Assembly (NCBI RefSeq): GCF_900182645.1
Contig: NZ_FXTA01000007.1
Span: 62,001 to 126,000 of the forward strand
Source: Flavobacterium resistens
GTDB taxonomy: Bacteria > Bacteroidota > Bacteroidia > Flavobacteriales > Flavobacteriaceae
Direction: 5' to 3'
Length of the DNA: 64,000 nt
Shown: positions 1 to 9,903 of the stretch, one piece after another
Layout: every line of letters starts with the position of its first letter
How positions within the stretch are numbered: position 1 is the stretch's first letter
Notes under the pieces: model-generated
What the model was told of the DNA's origin: nothing
Database searches by the model: none
The model's input: the letters and a program-made list of their open reading frames with translations, nothing else
Made by a program: the position numbers and the translations under genes

Positions 1-111
1 TATTACGCTTCAAATTTATTATTCAGATTATTAGCAGAAAACTACATTTATAAGCTTATGTTCTTATTAAGCATAAGTTAATAAATATTAATCGCAATAA
101 TTTATAAAATA

Positions 112-2565
112 ATGAAAAACAAAACTCTAATTGTTTTTGTATTACTGACGGTAATGCTTCAAATAAAAATGGAGGCACAAAACTTAAAACTTCATCCAAA
201 AGGTTATTTTACTGCTCGCGGATTAGATGTAACCGTGTTTGATGACATTTATCCTGACGGCCATCAAACAGGTGTCACGATGATTCAACATGGTGAACGT
301 GTTATGGCAAATGGAGATTTACGTTTAGAGATTTCGCCTGGTCAATGGTCTCCTGTTCCAAAAGAAGTAGAGAAGAAAATAGATCCTTCCACAAACACGA
401 TTTCTCAAAGTTTATCCTATCCTGATGAAACTAAAAATCATATTGGTTTTAATCCGATAAATTATCCGGATTTGAAGTTGAAATATAAAGTAAACGTAAC
501 ACCGACAGAAGGAAATAATTTCCGAATTACGGTTGATTTGGAAAATGAAGCTGATATAAAATGGTTAGGGAAAATTGGGTTTAATATCGAATTGTTTCCT
601 GGTGATTTATTTGGAAAATCTTATATATGTGATGGAAATTTCGGCATTTTTACTCATTCTCCTTATGGGCCTCTTCAATCACAAATGGATGGACAGAATC
701 TTGGCACTCCTCTCTGTAAAGGAAAAAAAATCACAATTGCACCTGAAAGCGATTTATCGAGAGTAACGATCCAGTCTAATATAGAAGATATTGCTTTATG
801 GGATGGAAGAATCAATCATAATAACGGATGGTTTATTATCCGTTCCCCTATTTCTGCCAGATCCGGAAAAAGGGTTATAGACATTGTTGTTTCTCCAAAT
901 GTTATTCCGAATTGGACTTACAAGCCCGTTGTTCAGGTTTCACAAGTCGGCTATTATCCGAAACAATCTAAAGTAGCTATTCTGGAAACAGATCCAAATG
1001 ATACAGAAACATCGGAAGTAATTTTGATAAAACATGATGAGCTTGGCAAGAAAAACATCAAAACTATAAAACCGAAAAAATGGGGCGACTTTTTAAGGTA
1101 TAATTATTATCAAATAGATTTTTCTGAGGTAAATGAGGAAGGAATGTACACATTGAGCTATAGAGGAAATGAAACTTCTCCATTTCAGATAAGCAAAAGA
1201 CTTTATGATCGAGATGTTTGGCAACCTATTCTGGAATACTTTTTACCGGTACAAATGTGCCACATGAGAGTCAATGAAAAGTACCGAATTTGGCATAACT
1301 TCTGTCATTTGGATGATGCCCAAATGGCGCCAGTAAATCTGAATCATTTTGATGGATATATTCAGGGACCATCGACACTTACAAAATATAAATCGAATGA
1401 AGTGGTTCCGAATCTAAATCAAGGAGGATGGCATGATGCGGGAGACGACGATTTAAGAGTCGAATCTCAAATAGGTACAGTATGGAATCTGGCACTTATG
1501 CTAGAAGAGTTTAATATCGAATCTTATGATGCGACTAGTATTGACATTGATAAAAAGATAGTTGAAATTCATCAGCCCGACGGCAAGTCGGATGCTTTGC
1601 AGCAAATGGAACACGGACTCGCCTCAATTTTGGGCGCATACCGTTCGATGGGACGTTTATATAGAGGAATAATTACCAACGATCTAAAACAATATGTTTT
1701 GCTTGGCGATTTTGGAGGAGTTACAGATAATAAATGGACTGCTAATCCAAGTGCCAAAGATGATGATCGATGGGTTTTTACCGAAGATAATCCTGACCGG
1801 GAATTATATGTTGCCGCTGGACTTGCTGCTTCTTACCGGGCTTTAAAGAAAACAAATCCCAAATTGGCCAATGAATGTTTGGAAACGGCCAAAGCGCTTT
1901 ACAAAACATCTTTGGCAAAATCAAAAAGAACAGAAAATAAAATAGCTATTCTTGTTGAATTAGCACTGTCAACAAATGAAACAAGTTACATCAATCAAAT
2001 TACAGATTTACAAGGAGATGTATTAAAAAATTTCGATAATTTAGGATGGAGAGTTGGGCGAATAAAACATCTTATTAAAGATAAATCCTTTCTGGACAAA
2101 TTGAATGTTGAGGCGCAAAAATTTAGTCTGAAAACCAAAAACAATTCCCTTGCAGATTCTCCATATGGAGTTCCGTATACACCTAATATTTGGGGAGCTG
2201 GCTGGACTTTACAGGAATTTGGCGTAAAGCAATATTATTTTTCAAAATCATGGCCAGAGTTTGCAAATTATGAAGTGTATAGTAACGCTTTGAATTTCAT
2301 ACTTGGAGTTCATCCGGGCAATAATACAGCTTCCTTTGCATCGGGAATTGGATCTAATTCAGTATTGGTCGCTTACGGCATGAATCGTGCCGATTGGTCT
2401 TATATTCCTGGCGGAGTAACTTCGGGAACGGCGCTTATCAGACCAAACTTGCCCGAGCTTAAAAAATGGCCTTACTTTTGGCAACAAACAGAATATGTTA
2501 TGGGTGGCGGATCTACAGATTTTATGTTTTTGATACTGGCTGTTCAAAAACATTTCGCAGATTAA
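112..2565 (+). CDS. GH9 glycoside hydrolase (cellulase/beta-glycanase), secreted
   Basis: Family 9 glycoside hydrolase, expected to cut beta-1,4-linked glucan or related hemicellulose backbones by inversion. The 817-residue protein starts with a signal peptide (about residues 1-22). About 250 residues of beta-rich sequence that I cannot assign come next, then a CelD_N-type Ig-like domain from about residue 275 (motif SQVGYYPKQSKVAIL), then the alpha/alpha-barrel. Seen directly: the DAGD motif with D442 and D445, and a C-terminal glutamate E794 in TEYVMGGG, the position of the GH9 general acid. The usual NE pair reads TE here. It converges on the TonB-receptor gene and shares a terminator with it. 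A paralogue with the same layout lies at 6038-8563. Substrate cannot be settled from sequence; cellulose, xyloglucan and mixed-linkage glucan are all possible. The family call is firm. Confidence 0.9.
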   Translation: MKNKTLIVFVLLTVMLQIKMEAQNLKLHPKGYFTARGLDVTVFDDIYPDGHQTGVTMIQHGERVMANGDLRLEISPGQWSPVPKEVEKKIDPSTNTISQSLSYPDETKNHIGFNPINYPDLKLKYKVNVTPTEGNNFRITVDLENEADIKWLGKIGFNIELFPGDLFGKSYICDGNFGIFTHSPYGPLQSQMDGQNLGTPLCKGKKITIAPESDLSRVTIQSNIEDIALWDGRINHNNGWFIIRSPISARSGKRVIDIVVSPNVIPNWTYKPVVQVSQVGYYPKQSKVAILETDPNDTETSEVILIKHDELGKKNIKTIKPKKWGDFLRYNYYQIDFSEVNEEGMYTLSYRGNETSPFQISKRLYDRDVWQPILEYFLPVQMCHMRVNEKYRIWHNFCHLDDAQMAPVNLNHFDGYIQGPSTLTKYKSNEVVPNLNQGGWHDAGDDDLRVESQIGTVWNLALMLEEFNIESYDATSIDIDKKIVEIHQPDGKSDALQQMEHGLASILGAYRSMGRLYRGIITNDLKQYVLLGDFGGVTDNKWTANPSAKDDDRWVFTEDNPDRELYVAAGLAASYRALKKTNPKLANECLETAKALYKTSLAKSKRTENKIAILVELALSTNETSYINQITDLQGDVLKNFDNLGWRVGRIKHLIKDKSFLDKLNVEAQKFSLKTKNNSLADSPYGVPYTPNIWGAGWTLQEFGVKQYYFSKSWPEFANYEVYSNALNFILGVHPGNNTASFASGIGSNSVLVAYGMNRADWSYIPGGVTSGTALIRPNLPELKKWPYFWQQTEYVMGGGSTDFMFLILAVQKHFAD

Positions 2566-2576
2566 ATTTTAAAAGC

Positions 2577-2609
2577 GATAGAATATAGAAGAGCATTCTA
2601 TATTCTATC
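2577..2609. terminator. Bidirectional terminator between convergent genes
   Basis: Perfect 14-bp inverted repeat (2577-2590 with 2596-2609, loop GAGCA) between the converging stops of the GH9 gene and the TonB-receptor gene. It probably ends the seven-gene hemicellulose operon on the minus strand and the GH9 transcript on the plus strand. Confidence 0.8.
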
Positions 2610-2631
2610 ACTTTGCATAAATTTATTCCAA

Positions 2632-4815
2632 TTATATTTTTATAGATACGGTTCCTGAAAATGTTCTTCCGTCTGATGGCCAAACACCTGGCCCTGGATA
2701 AAACTGAGGGCGTTTTGTAAAATAATGCTCATCAAAAACATTACTCAGATTAAATTGCAATTTTATGATTTCTGTCAATCGTATAGCAAAATTTAAATCC
2801 AGTAGCTGATAAGCAGGAACCAAACCAACGGCTCCGCTTGCAGAAGACGTAACAGTATTAAGTGCATCGGCATAACTTTCAGAAGTATAACTGTAAAGTG
2901 CCGAGAAACTAGCTGATGAATATTTAAATGTAATGCCATTTCTTGAAATCCAAGATGGAACACTTTCTACTTTATTGCCGTCGATATTTACATTGGTATT
3001 GCCTGATCTAACTACAGCATCTTCGTAACGGGCATCCATAAATGAAGTTGAGGTAAACAATGACAAACTCGTCTTTTTGCCTAATGAAAAATCTCCCTGC
3101 AAAAAGAATTCCAATCCAGTAGTTCGGGAATCTCCAATGTTGGTTCTAAAAATAATCAGATTATTTGCTGTATCGGTTTGTGCAAGTGTTCCCAAACGAT
3201 TGTTGTACTTTAAATAAAAACCTGTTGCATCCCAATTCAGAAATTTCCATTTGCCTCTAAAACCGATTTCTGTATTATAACCATAGGCATCTTTTAAATT
3301 TTTATCACTTACTTCATAAACCGACTGCGGAATAATGTCTTTGAAAATAACAGGCCTATATGCTTGCGACCATCCTCCATAAATATTGATATTTGGTGTT
3401 AAATCATATTGCGCATTTACGCCAAACAACGGAAAGTGATGTTCAATTTTATTTGACAGATCCTTTTCCGAATAATAAATAGTAGTACCTGTCATATTCG
3501 TTTCGCCAATTTCCATTCTAACTCCTGTATTAACTGAAAATCGTTTTGCTAAAAGCCATCGGTTTTCTGCAAAAAATGCAATGTTTTTTGTTTTGAAATG
3601 CAGATCTCTTCCCCAGACTGGTGTTACAAGAGTTAAATCAAAATCGCTTCCTGTTGTTCCTTTTCCTTGCTGTTGACGGTGCAGGTCGTTGTTCATATAC
3701 TGAATTCCTGCAGCAAGAGAATTTGTTTGCTGAAATAATTTGTACGATTGAAGCATCCTCAATTCTGTGGTATAACTATTAAAATGATCAATATCAACCT
3801 GACGATTGTTGTATTGAAGTGTAGCAGGAACAATAGTGTCGGCAATATTGGCTGGCTTGTCAAACATTACACTGTTTCTTGCTCCTAAAACAGCCGACGT
3901 TGCAAGTCGCAGTTTTGTCGAAGGAGCAACATTCCAATCCGCTGTTATGGACGGAATGTGAATATTGGGTTGGTAATAATTACGGGAACGGGTTGACATT
4001 TTTGGATCTTCATAAAACATGCTGTCTGTCAAAGGCCCCGGAATATGTGTAATATAGTTTGAATGTGTCCATTCTAACTTGAAGGTTAGATCTTTTGATA
4101 CATCATAATAAAGCGAAATTCCTTCAGCATCAAAACTAGAGTCACTATTATCTCTATAACCTGTAATCCATTTACCATTTACCCACGCAGAATATCGAAA
4201 CTTACCTAATGTGCCAGAAAGACTGTTGTAAGTGCTTACCAGACCATAAGATCCCAACGTATTGACGGTTTCAAAAACAACTTTTTTGTTGGGATCAGGC
4301 TGTTTGCTGATATAGTTCAGCATACCTCCAAATTGCGCGCCGTATTGCAGTGAAGCCGTACCTCGAACTAATTCAATGCGTTCTACTGCTTCCATTGGAA
4401 TATTATAATGACTGGCAGGATAACCATACATATCAGAGTTCGTAATGATTCCGTCTTTGCGGACATTGAATTCCCAACTGCGATGTGCGTCAAGTCCACG
4501 AGTAGAAATATTTATTTGATTTCCTGTTCCATCCATATCATAAACAAAAATACCCGGTATTTTGGCAAAAATTTGTCTGCCGTATTTCTCTGTAATAGCA
4601 CCATTTTTTTGCGCCATATCTATTACTTCATTCTTTTTTCCAGAATAAATGTAAGTACCTTGTACGGGTTCAAGCCGATGAATGTCCAGCGGTATCCGAT
4701 TTCCTTCCACCGTTACCGGAGAAAGTTTATGCGTTTTTATCGTATCTATTTTAGTTTGTGAAATAACAGCAGTAAAATTAATTAGGAATACTGCAATTAG
4801 AATGGTTTTGGTCAT
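2632..4815 (-). CDS. TonB-dependent outer-membrane receptor, FecA-like
   Basis: TonB-dependent receptor of 727 residues with a signal peptide (about residues 1-20). A plug domain runs from roughly residues 60-180 (features such as IFVYDMDGTGNQINISTRGL and VERIELVRGTASLQYGA), followed by a 22-strand-type barrel that ends in a terminal beta-strand. The late motif FYPGPGVWPSDGRTF resembles FecA-like siderophore receptors. It has no SusC-type carboxypeptidase-regulatory N-terminal domain and no SusD partner. It begins 36 nt after the CE1 esterase gene and seems to be the last gene of the hemicellulose operon. That context suggests uptake of an oligosaccharide or released aromatic acid rather than iron, but this is inference; an iron-siderophore role remains possible. 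Terminator follows at 2577-2609. Confidence 0.9.
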   Translation of the reverse strand: MTKTILIAVFLINFTAVISQTKIDTIKTHKLSPVTVEGNRIPLDIHRLEPVQGTYIYSGKKNEVIDMAQKNGAITEKYGRQIFAKIPGIFVYDMDGTGNQINISTRGLDAHRSWEFNVRKDGIITNSDMYGYPASHYNIPMEAVERIELVRGTASLQYGAQFGGMLNYISKQPDPNKKVVFETVNTLGSYGLVSTYNSLSGTLGKFRYSAWVNGKWITGYRDNSDSSFDAEGISLYYDVSKDLTFKLEWTHSNYITHIPGPLTDSMFYEDPKMSTRSRNYYQPNIHIPSITADWNVAPSTKLRLATSAVLGARNSVMFDKPANIADTIVPATLQYNNRQVDIDHFNSYTTELRMLQSYKLFQQTNSLAAGIQYMNNDLHRQQQGKGTTGSDFDLTLVTPVWGRDLHFKTKNIAFFAENRWLLAKRFSVNTGVRMEIGETNMTGTTIYYSEKDLSNKIEHHFPLFGVNAQYDLTPNINIYGGWSQAYRPVIFKDIIPQSVYEVSDKNLKDAYGYNTEIGFRGKWKFLNWDATGFYLKYNNRLGTLAQTDTANNLIIFRTNIGDSRTTGLEFFLQGDFSLGKKTSLSLFTSTSFMDARYEDAVVRSGNTNVNIDGNKVESVPSWISRNGITFKYSSASFSALYSYTSESYADALNTVTSSASGAVGLVPAYQLLDLNFAIRLTEIIKLQFNLSNVFDEHYFTKRPQFYPGPGVWPSDGRTFSGTVSIKI

Positions 4816-4851
4816 ATGGTAGATTAGCTAGTTTTTAGAGGTTAGAATTAC

Positions 4852-6018
4852 TTATTTAAACAGCTTAAAAGCAAACTGATATAAACATCTTCTCCATGTC
4901 AACCATTCATGCGCAGTTTCAGGAGATTCGTAATAATCATATTTAATTCCTTGTTGTTCCAGCATCGTTCGAAATGCTCCTACTGATTTAGGAAAAGGAG
5001 CCGGTTCTTTCGTACCTAAACCTAACCAAAAAAGCTTTATTTTTTTATTTAATGCACTGCCGTCTTTATATTTTCCATCCAAAAAAGTAGAAGCATCAAG
5101 AGGATCTGTACTCGGATAATTTGCTGTACCGCTAAAGCCTCCATAGTACGAGAAAGTTTCCAGATTATTCATCATAATCCTCATTGTTTGATTGGCGCCC
5201 ATTGAAAGGCCTGCAATAGCTCTATTTTCACGATTGGCGATAGTACGGAACTTAGCATCAATCATCGGAATAACTTCGGTAATAAGAACTTCTTCAAAAA
5301 TAGATTCGGGACGTTCTTTTTTCTCTTTGGCTTCATTGCTTTGCGGTTTAAAAGCATACCCATTATCCATTACAATAATCATCGGTGTTGCCTTTTTTGA
5401 AGCAATTAGATTATCTAAAATTAAATTTGCTTTGCCTTGAGAAGACCAACCTGTCTCATCTTCAAAACTTCCATGTTGTAAATAAAGAACAGGATAACGT
5501 GCTTTTGTATTTTCATAATAACCCGCAGGTGTATAAATAAAACAACGTCTAAAAGAATTGATCAGCTTTGAGAAATAAATATTTTCAATGACAAGACCGT
5601 GAGGCACATTTTTCAATTCGAAGAATTCCTGATCTCTCGACGGAATTTCGATTCCGCTTCCCCATCTTCCTGCGCCGTAGAAATACAAACTTCCAGGATC
5701 TGGCACTGAAGCTCCATCAATGTTTAACTGATAATAATGAAATCCCTCATCTTGCAGATTAGATTCTCCTGTCCAAACTCCATTGGCATCTTTTCGCATA
5801 TCATATTTTACACCACCAATGTCGAGTTGCACCTTATTTGCATTGGGAGCAGCAATACTGGCACGTACGCGTCTTTGCGAATTTACCTGTGGAAATTGTT
5901 TTTCTGACTGATTCATTGTTGAAGGTTTGAAATCTTCAACAATTTGTGTTTCCTGACTCCAGCCTGACTGAAAACACAAGCTTAAAACTATAATGACTAT
6001 ATCTAAATATCGTTTCAT
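4852..6018 (-). CDS. CE1-family carbohydrate esterase (acetyl-xylan/feruloyl esterase)
   Basis: Alpha/beta-hydrolase of carbohydrate esterase family 1, predicted to remove acetyl or feruloyl groups from xylan. I start it at the ATG at 6018, which begins a good signal peptide and leaves 19 nt after the upstream GH9 gene; a longer version starting at 6060 would overlap that gene. Order: signal peptide, an E-set/Ig-like domain (roughly residues 45-135), then the esterase fold. Visible catalytic residues: nucleophile S272 in GLSMG and H370 in TAHEW. The C-terminal esterase half resembles the second CE1 domain of the large esterase at 47210-49915, including GKANLILDNLIA. The family is clear; acetyl versus feruloyl specificity is not readable from sequence. 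Confidence 0.88.
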   Translation of the reverse strand: MKRYLDIVIIVLSLCFQSGWSQETQIVEDFKPSTMNQSEKQFPQVNSQRRVRASIAAPNANKVQLDIGGVKYDMRKDANGVWTGESNLQDEGFHYYQLNIDGASVPDPGSLYFYGAGRWGSGIEIPSRDQEFFELKNVPHGLVIENIYFSKLINSFRRCFIYTPAGYYENTKARYPVLYLQHGSFEDETGWSSQGKANLILDNLIASKKATPMIIVMDNGYAFKPQSNEAKEKKERPESIFEEVLITEVIPMIDAKFRTIANRENRAIAGLSMGANQTMRIMMNNLETFSYYGGFSGTANYPSTDPLDASTFLDGKYKDGSALNKKIKLFWLGLGTKEPAPFPKSVGAFRTMLEQQGIKYDYYESPETAHEWLTWRRCLYQFAFKLFK

Positions 6019-6037
6019 CTTTGCTTTTTTAAGGTTA

Positions 6038-8563
6038 TTATTTCTCTCTAGCCAAATCATTTACCGCATTAGCGAGAAATACAAACCAAGCTCCACCATC
6101 TATAATACACTCATTTTCTCCCCAAAAAAATGGCCAGTCATCTTTATTTTCTAAATAATCCGGCTTTAAAAAGATAAGTCCTGGTACTACTCCACCAGCA
6201 ATGGTTGTAAAATCGGCACGGTTGTTTCCATAAGCTACTTTTTTAGATCTGTTTCCTACCGCATTCACAAAAGATAAATTGGAATAAGGATGACATCCAA
6301 AAATATAGTTCAACCCCTGATAAACATATTCCTTATCCATGATATCCGGATATATTTTATGAATGTAATAATTGGTGCTTGCCCAATTAATTACTTGCGA
6401 AGTGCCGCCCCAGCCTCTCTTAACCAAAGGAACTCCATAAGGATTATCAGTATTCTCTTTATTTGTTTTTTCTTTATACTTAATAACATAGCTTCGTAAT
6501 TTTACTTTGTAGCTATCATCCATAGAAGGCACAGCCAAGAGAGCTGAATTAATATTGAATTCTAAATTTTCATCCAGTAATTTCCAAATTCTATCCAGAA
6601 AACCTTTTTTGTAATTTTGGTCTTTTGTGCTTAAATAAAGCTGTAATATCGCAATCATATCACTTCCCTTGCCCCATCTTGACATTGGACTATTATCCGG
6701 TTTTGCCTTTTTTTCTATTTCTGTTGCTTCGTTGTACAGCTTTATAGCAAGAGACAAACATTTAGCAGAAAGCTCGTCATTGTAGTCTTTTAAAGCTCTG
6801 CTTGCTGATGCTAAAGCGCCTGCGGTTCTGTAATCAAGAAATGAAGAGCGATTTGTAAATGCCCATCTATCATCCATCGTGCCACTTGAAACGCCATTGG
6901 ATTCATATGGTTTGAGAGAAGGATTATACGGAAGATTATCTGTCTCGGTAGAAGCGTCACCCAAATGATGATACTGGTGCAGATTAGGTACCACAATTCC
7001 TCTAACGGGATGACCAATATTCTCAACTTGTGCCACAAGATTCAAAACGCCATGCTCAATTTGCTGTAATAAATCTGGTTGGCCATCGGGACGGTGAATG
7101 TCTACAAACTGCGTTTTTTGGTCAATATAAGTTTCATCTCGATTTACTTTGAACTGTTCCCAAGATTCTACAAAACTGTTGATTACGCTGACATGCGAAA
7201 AAGTTTGTATATCAAAATCACCCGCATCAAACCAACCTCCAACAGACATTCCTGGAATACGTTCTAAAGGTTTATATTTAGTTTCTGTGGTCGGACCTTG
7301 TTTGTAACCATCAAAATGTTCGTGATTCAAAGGTGCCTGAAGACAATCATCTAAAAATGGTTTTCCGTGCCAAACTCTGTAAGCCTCATTGACTTCCATA
7401 TGGTCCATTTGAACAGGAAACCAAACATCCATTGTAGGATGCCATACTTGTGAATAAACATCATCTTCAATCTGAAAAGTGTTGGTTTTATGATTTCCAT
7501 ATTGAATGTAATAAAGTCCCTTTTCCTTTATGGAACTAAAATCAAATTGAGCATAATTATATCTTAGATAATTTCCCCAAACTTTTACATCGCCTTTTAG
7601 TTTTTCAGTAAATTTTCCATCTTCGCCAAGCTTAAATATCGATGCGCTGCTTAATGCTTTATCATTTTTATCCAATTCAATAACAGCCACTTTGGTTTGG
7701 TTTGGCATATAACCCACCTGAGAGAATCCAATTACAGGTTCTCTTTTCCAGTTGGGAATTGCATTAGGTTCTACATACCAAGTCAACACTTTTCCTGTTT
7801 TATTTGAAGGAAGCATACTTCGCGCAATAAACCATCCATTCTGCCCAAGGTTTCTTCCGTCAAAAAGCAAAATTTCCTGATCTTCAGATTGAATTTTTAC
7901 AGTTCGCTCAGGATTTTCTGGAGCAAATAAAAAATCCTTGCCAGATGCCAATGGATGTGTTACTATAAATTCATTTCTTCCGCGATCATCAAAAGTGGTA
8001 TGTCCTGCAAACTGCGGTATTTTTTGAGATAAAGGTTGCATTTGAGTATTTCCTGCAGGATATCTGGGAAATGTTGCCGCTTTTCCATCCGCCAAATAAT
8101 TACTTTCAGCGTAAGAAGAAGGCAAAAATTCTATGTTAAATCCTGCTCTTCCTTCTAATTTCTTTGGAACAGGTTTATCCAATATAACTGTAATTACAAA
8201 ACCTTTTCCTTTTGAAGTCACTATAATTTTGGAATCAAAATCAAACTCTTCATATCGCAATGTAACTTCGATGGTATTGTTTACTTTGTCTACTTTTCGA
8301 CTCGTCATCTTTGGAATTAAATCCCATTGTTCTGGTGTGTTTTGAAGTCTGATAGCGCCACCAGTAACAGTTCTCACGCCATGATGAATGAATTCTATAC
8401 CAGCTGTTTTCTCATCGAAGAACATTCCGTTGTATTCGTTATTAAAAACCCAGACATTCAGTCCCACTGTTTCAAAATATTCTTTTTCATTTAATACTAA
8501 ATTTTGAGAAAATGAGATATTAGAAAGACTAAACAATAAAATAACAATTGCATACTGTTTCAT
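6038..8563 (-). CDS. GH9 glycoside hydrolase, second paralogue, secreted
   Basis: Second GH9 enzyme of the locus, 841 residues, with a signal peptide (about 1-19). A beta-rich N-terminal region of about 250 residues resembles that of the GH9 at 112-2565. Then come a CelD_N Ig-like domain (motif FSQVGYMPNQTKVAVIE) and the catalytic barrel. Catalytic signatures are DAGDFD with D446 and D449, and ENECIIDGG with E818 at the general-acid position. It lies inside the operon, 23 nt after GH8 and 19 nt before the CE1 start. Coupling to GH8, GH43 and esterases suggests a hemicellulose backbone rather than crystalline cellulose, and no carbohydrate-binding module is recognisable. Exact linkage specificity is unknown. 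Confidence 0.9.
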   Translation of the reverse strand: MKQYAIVILLFSLSNISFSQNLVLNEKEYFETVGLNVWVFNNEYNGMFFDEKTAGIEFIHHGVRTVTGGAIRLQNTPEQWDLIPKMTSRKVDKVNNTIEVTLRYEEFDFDSKIIVTSKGKGFVITVILDKPVPKKLEGRAGFNIEFLPSSYAESNYLADGKAATFPRYPAGNTQMQPLSQKIPQFAGHTTFDDRGRNEFIVTHPLASGKDFLFAPENPERTVKIQSEDQEILLFDGRNLGQNGWFIARSMLPSNKTGKVLTWYVEPNAIPNWKREPVIGFSQVGYMPNQTKVAVIELDKNDKALSSASIFKLGEDGKFTEKLKGDVKVWGNYLRYNYAQFDFSSIKEKGLYYIQYGNHKTNTFQIEDDVYSQVWHPTMDVWFPVQMDHMEVNEAYRVWHGKPFLDDCLQAPLNHEHFDGYKQGPTTETKYKPLERIPGMSVGGWFDAGDFDIQTFSHVSVINSFVESWEQFKVNRDETYIDQKTQFVDIHRPDGQPDLLQQIEHGVLNLVAQVENIGHPVRGIVVPNLHQYHHLGDASTETDNLPYNPSLKPYESNGVSSGTMDDRWAFTNRSSFLDYRTAGALASASRALKDYNDELSAKCLSLAIKLYNEATEIEKKAKPDNSPMSRWGKGSDMIAILQLYLSTKDQNYKKGFLDRIWKLLDENLEFNINSALLAVPSMDDSYKVKLRSYVIKYKEKTNKENTDNPYGVPLVKRGWGGTSQVINWASTNYYIHKIYPDIMDKEYVYQGLNYIFGCHPYSNLSFVNAVGNRSKKVAYGNNRADFTTIAGGVVPGLIFLKPDYLENKDDWPFFWGENECIIDGGAWFVFLANAVNDLAREK

Positions 8564-8586
8564 AATTTTATTTTTAAGTTTAAAAT

Positions 8587-9885
8587 TTATTTAACTGCCG
8601 GATTTATGATTTGATAATTCCCACTAAGATGCATTAAACTAAAGAGGTACATCAATCCATCATAATAAGGATCAAAGTAGCAGTCTTCATAAGGTTCAAG
8701 TTTTGCATTCCAGACAGCATGAACAAAATCTATACTTTTTTTATCTTTATTAACTAATGATGCAGTTGCCGAAGTTGCTACCAATCCAATCGAATGTCTT
8801 AGTTTTTTAACAGAACCAGCTTGCAAAATAAAATCAGGTTTAGAACCATCCAGATTGAATTGATCTTCAAAAGTGTCCAATCCTTTTGATCTGAGGAAAT
8901 TTTGAAATTTAGAAGCGTATTCTTCCTGCCATTTTTTATCTTTTCCGTACCAAGCATAATCCATTGCAATGTTCATAGGAACTCGCCAGGAATCATATCG
9001 AAATCCCGGTGGCATCCATGGTGTAGGATGAGGTTCGCCAGTAAACTCGGTATAATCTGAGTTTAATCCTGTTATCGGATGCGTTGCTTTATGCAGAAAT
9101 TGTCGCGAAACATCAGCACATTCTTTGTAAAACTGTTCATGTCCATCTTTTGCATACAATGCCCATATTTCGAAAAATGCTGGAACATGATATGAAGGAT
9201 CTGTCCAATTGTAACCACCACCTTCAGGCACGAATGATATTTGCTTATGTTCAGTATTGATAATATTGTAAATGTTGCCAGTACCATCTTTTTTCCACAT
9301 ATTATCCAATATTCTTCTGCCTTCTTTGTAATAATCTATTCCTGTAGTATTGCCCCATCTATTTGAAGCAAAAAGCAAGCTTGTTACAAAATATAACTCG
9401 CCATCTGAAGCAGATCCAGCCGAATTTTGCTTTTTGGTTTCCGGATTTACACTCCATGCAAAATAACCTTCTCTTGGGCCATCCTGATGTTGCATGTACT
9501 TTACAGACCATCTCCAAAGACGGTCAAATACTTCTTTTTTATTAAGCTGAACCGCAACCATCATTCCGTATGACATTCCTTCTGTACGCGCATCCTTATT
9601 TTTAATATCCGATACATATCCTAAAGAATCACCTTCTTCAAAATAAACTTTGTTTGATCCTTCAAAAACATCGTAATAGGCTTTGGCCAATTTTTTATCA
9701 ATCTCATTTTGGCTATAACCCGCTTCTTTAAAAAGATTACGATATTGAGGAGCTTTAAATTCTGATTTTTCTTCTTTCTTTTTATTCTGACTAATAACTA
9801 AAACTGGAAAAATCAATCCCAAAATCAGCACCAAATAGTGAAGTCTGACAAGGGATTCGCTTGCGAAATTTTTATCTATTATCAT
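8587..9885 (-). CDS. GH8 reducing-end xylose-releasing exo-oligoxylanase (Rex-type)
   Basis: Family 8 inverting hydrolase of 432 residues, close in motif pattern to reducing-end xylose-releasing exo-oligoxylanases (EC 3.2.1.156). Seen directly: the general acid E102 in ARTEGMSYGM, D161 in SASDGELYF, and D298 in RYDSWR, which occupies the place of the catalytic base in the family. A hydrophobic stretch at residues 15-32 acts as signal peptide or membrane anchor. Translation could also begin a little downstream, because the first 14 residues are not needed for the signal. Spacing to neighbours is 18-23 nt, so it is mid-operon. It would act on xylo-oligosaccharides left by an endo-xylanase. Chitosanase or licheninase activity exists in GH8 but fits the context less well. 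Confidence 0.88.
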   Translation of the reverse strand: MIIDKNFASESLVRLHYLVLILGLIFPVLVISQNKKKEEKSEFKAPQYRNLFKEAGYSQNEIDKKLAKAYYDVFEGSNKVYFEEGDSLGYVSDIKNKDARTEGMSYGMMVAVQLNKKEVFDRLWRWSVKYMQHQDGPREGYFAWSVNPETKKQNSAGSASDGELYFVTSLLFASNRWGNTTGIDYYKEGRRILDNMWKKDGTGNIYNIINTEHKQISFVPEGGGYNWTDPSYHVPAFFEIWALYAKDGHEQFYKECADVSRQFLHKATHPITGLNSDYTEFTGEPHPTPWMPPGFRYDSWRVPMNIAMDYAWYGKDKKWQEEYASKFQNFLRSKGLDTFEDQFNLDGSKPDFILQAGSVKKLRHSIGLVATSATASLVNKDKKSIDFVHAVWNAKLEPYEDCYFDPYYDGLMYLFSLMHLSGNYQIINPAVK

Positions 9886-9903
9886 TTTTGTTTTTTTTCT
9901 TTA

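Noticed and set aside
1..111. CTTATG...CATAAG short inverted repeat before the first GH9 gene
   Set aside because: Only 6-bp arms in AT-rich DNA; no T-run or promoter boxes to give it meaning.
4408..4761. 117-codon open frame antisense to the TonB receptor
   Set aside because: Shadow of the receptor gene; rich in Ile, Tyr and Phe as expected of reverse reading in AT-rich DNA.
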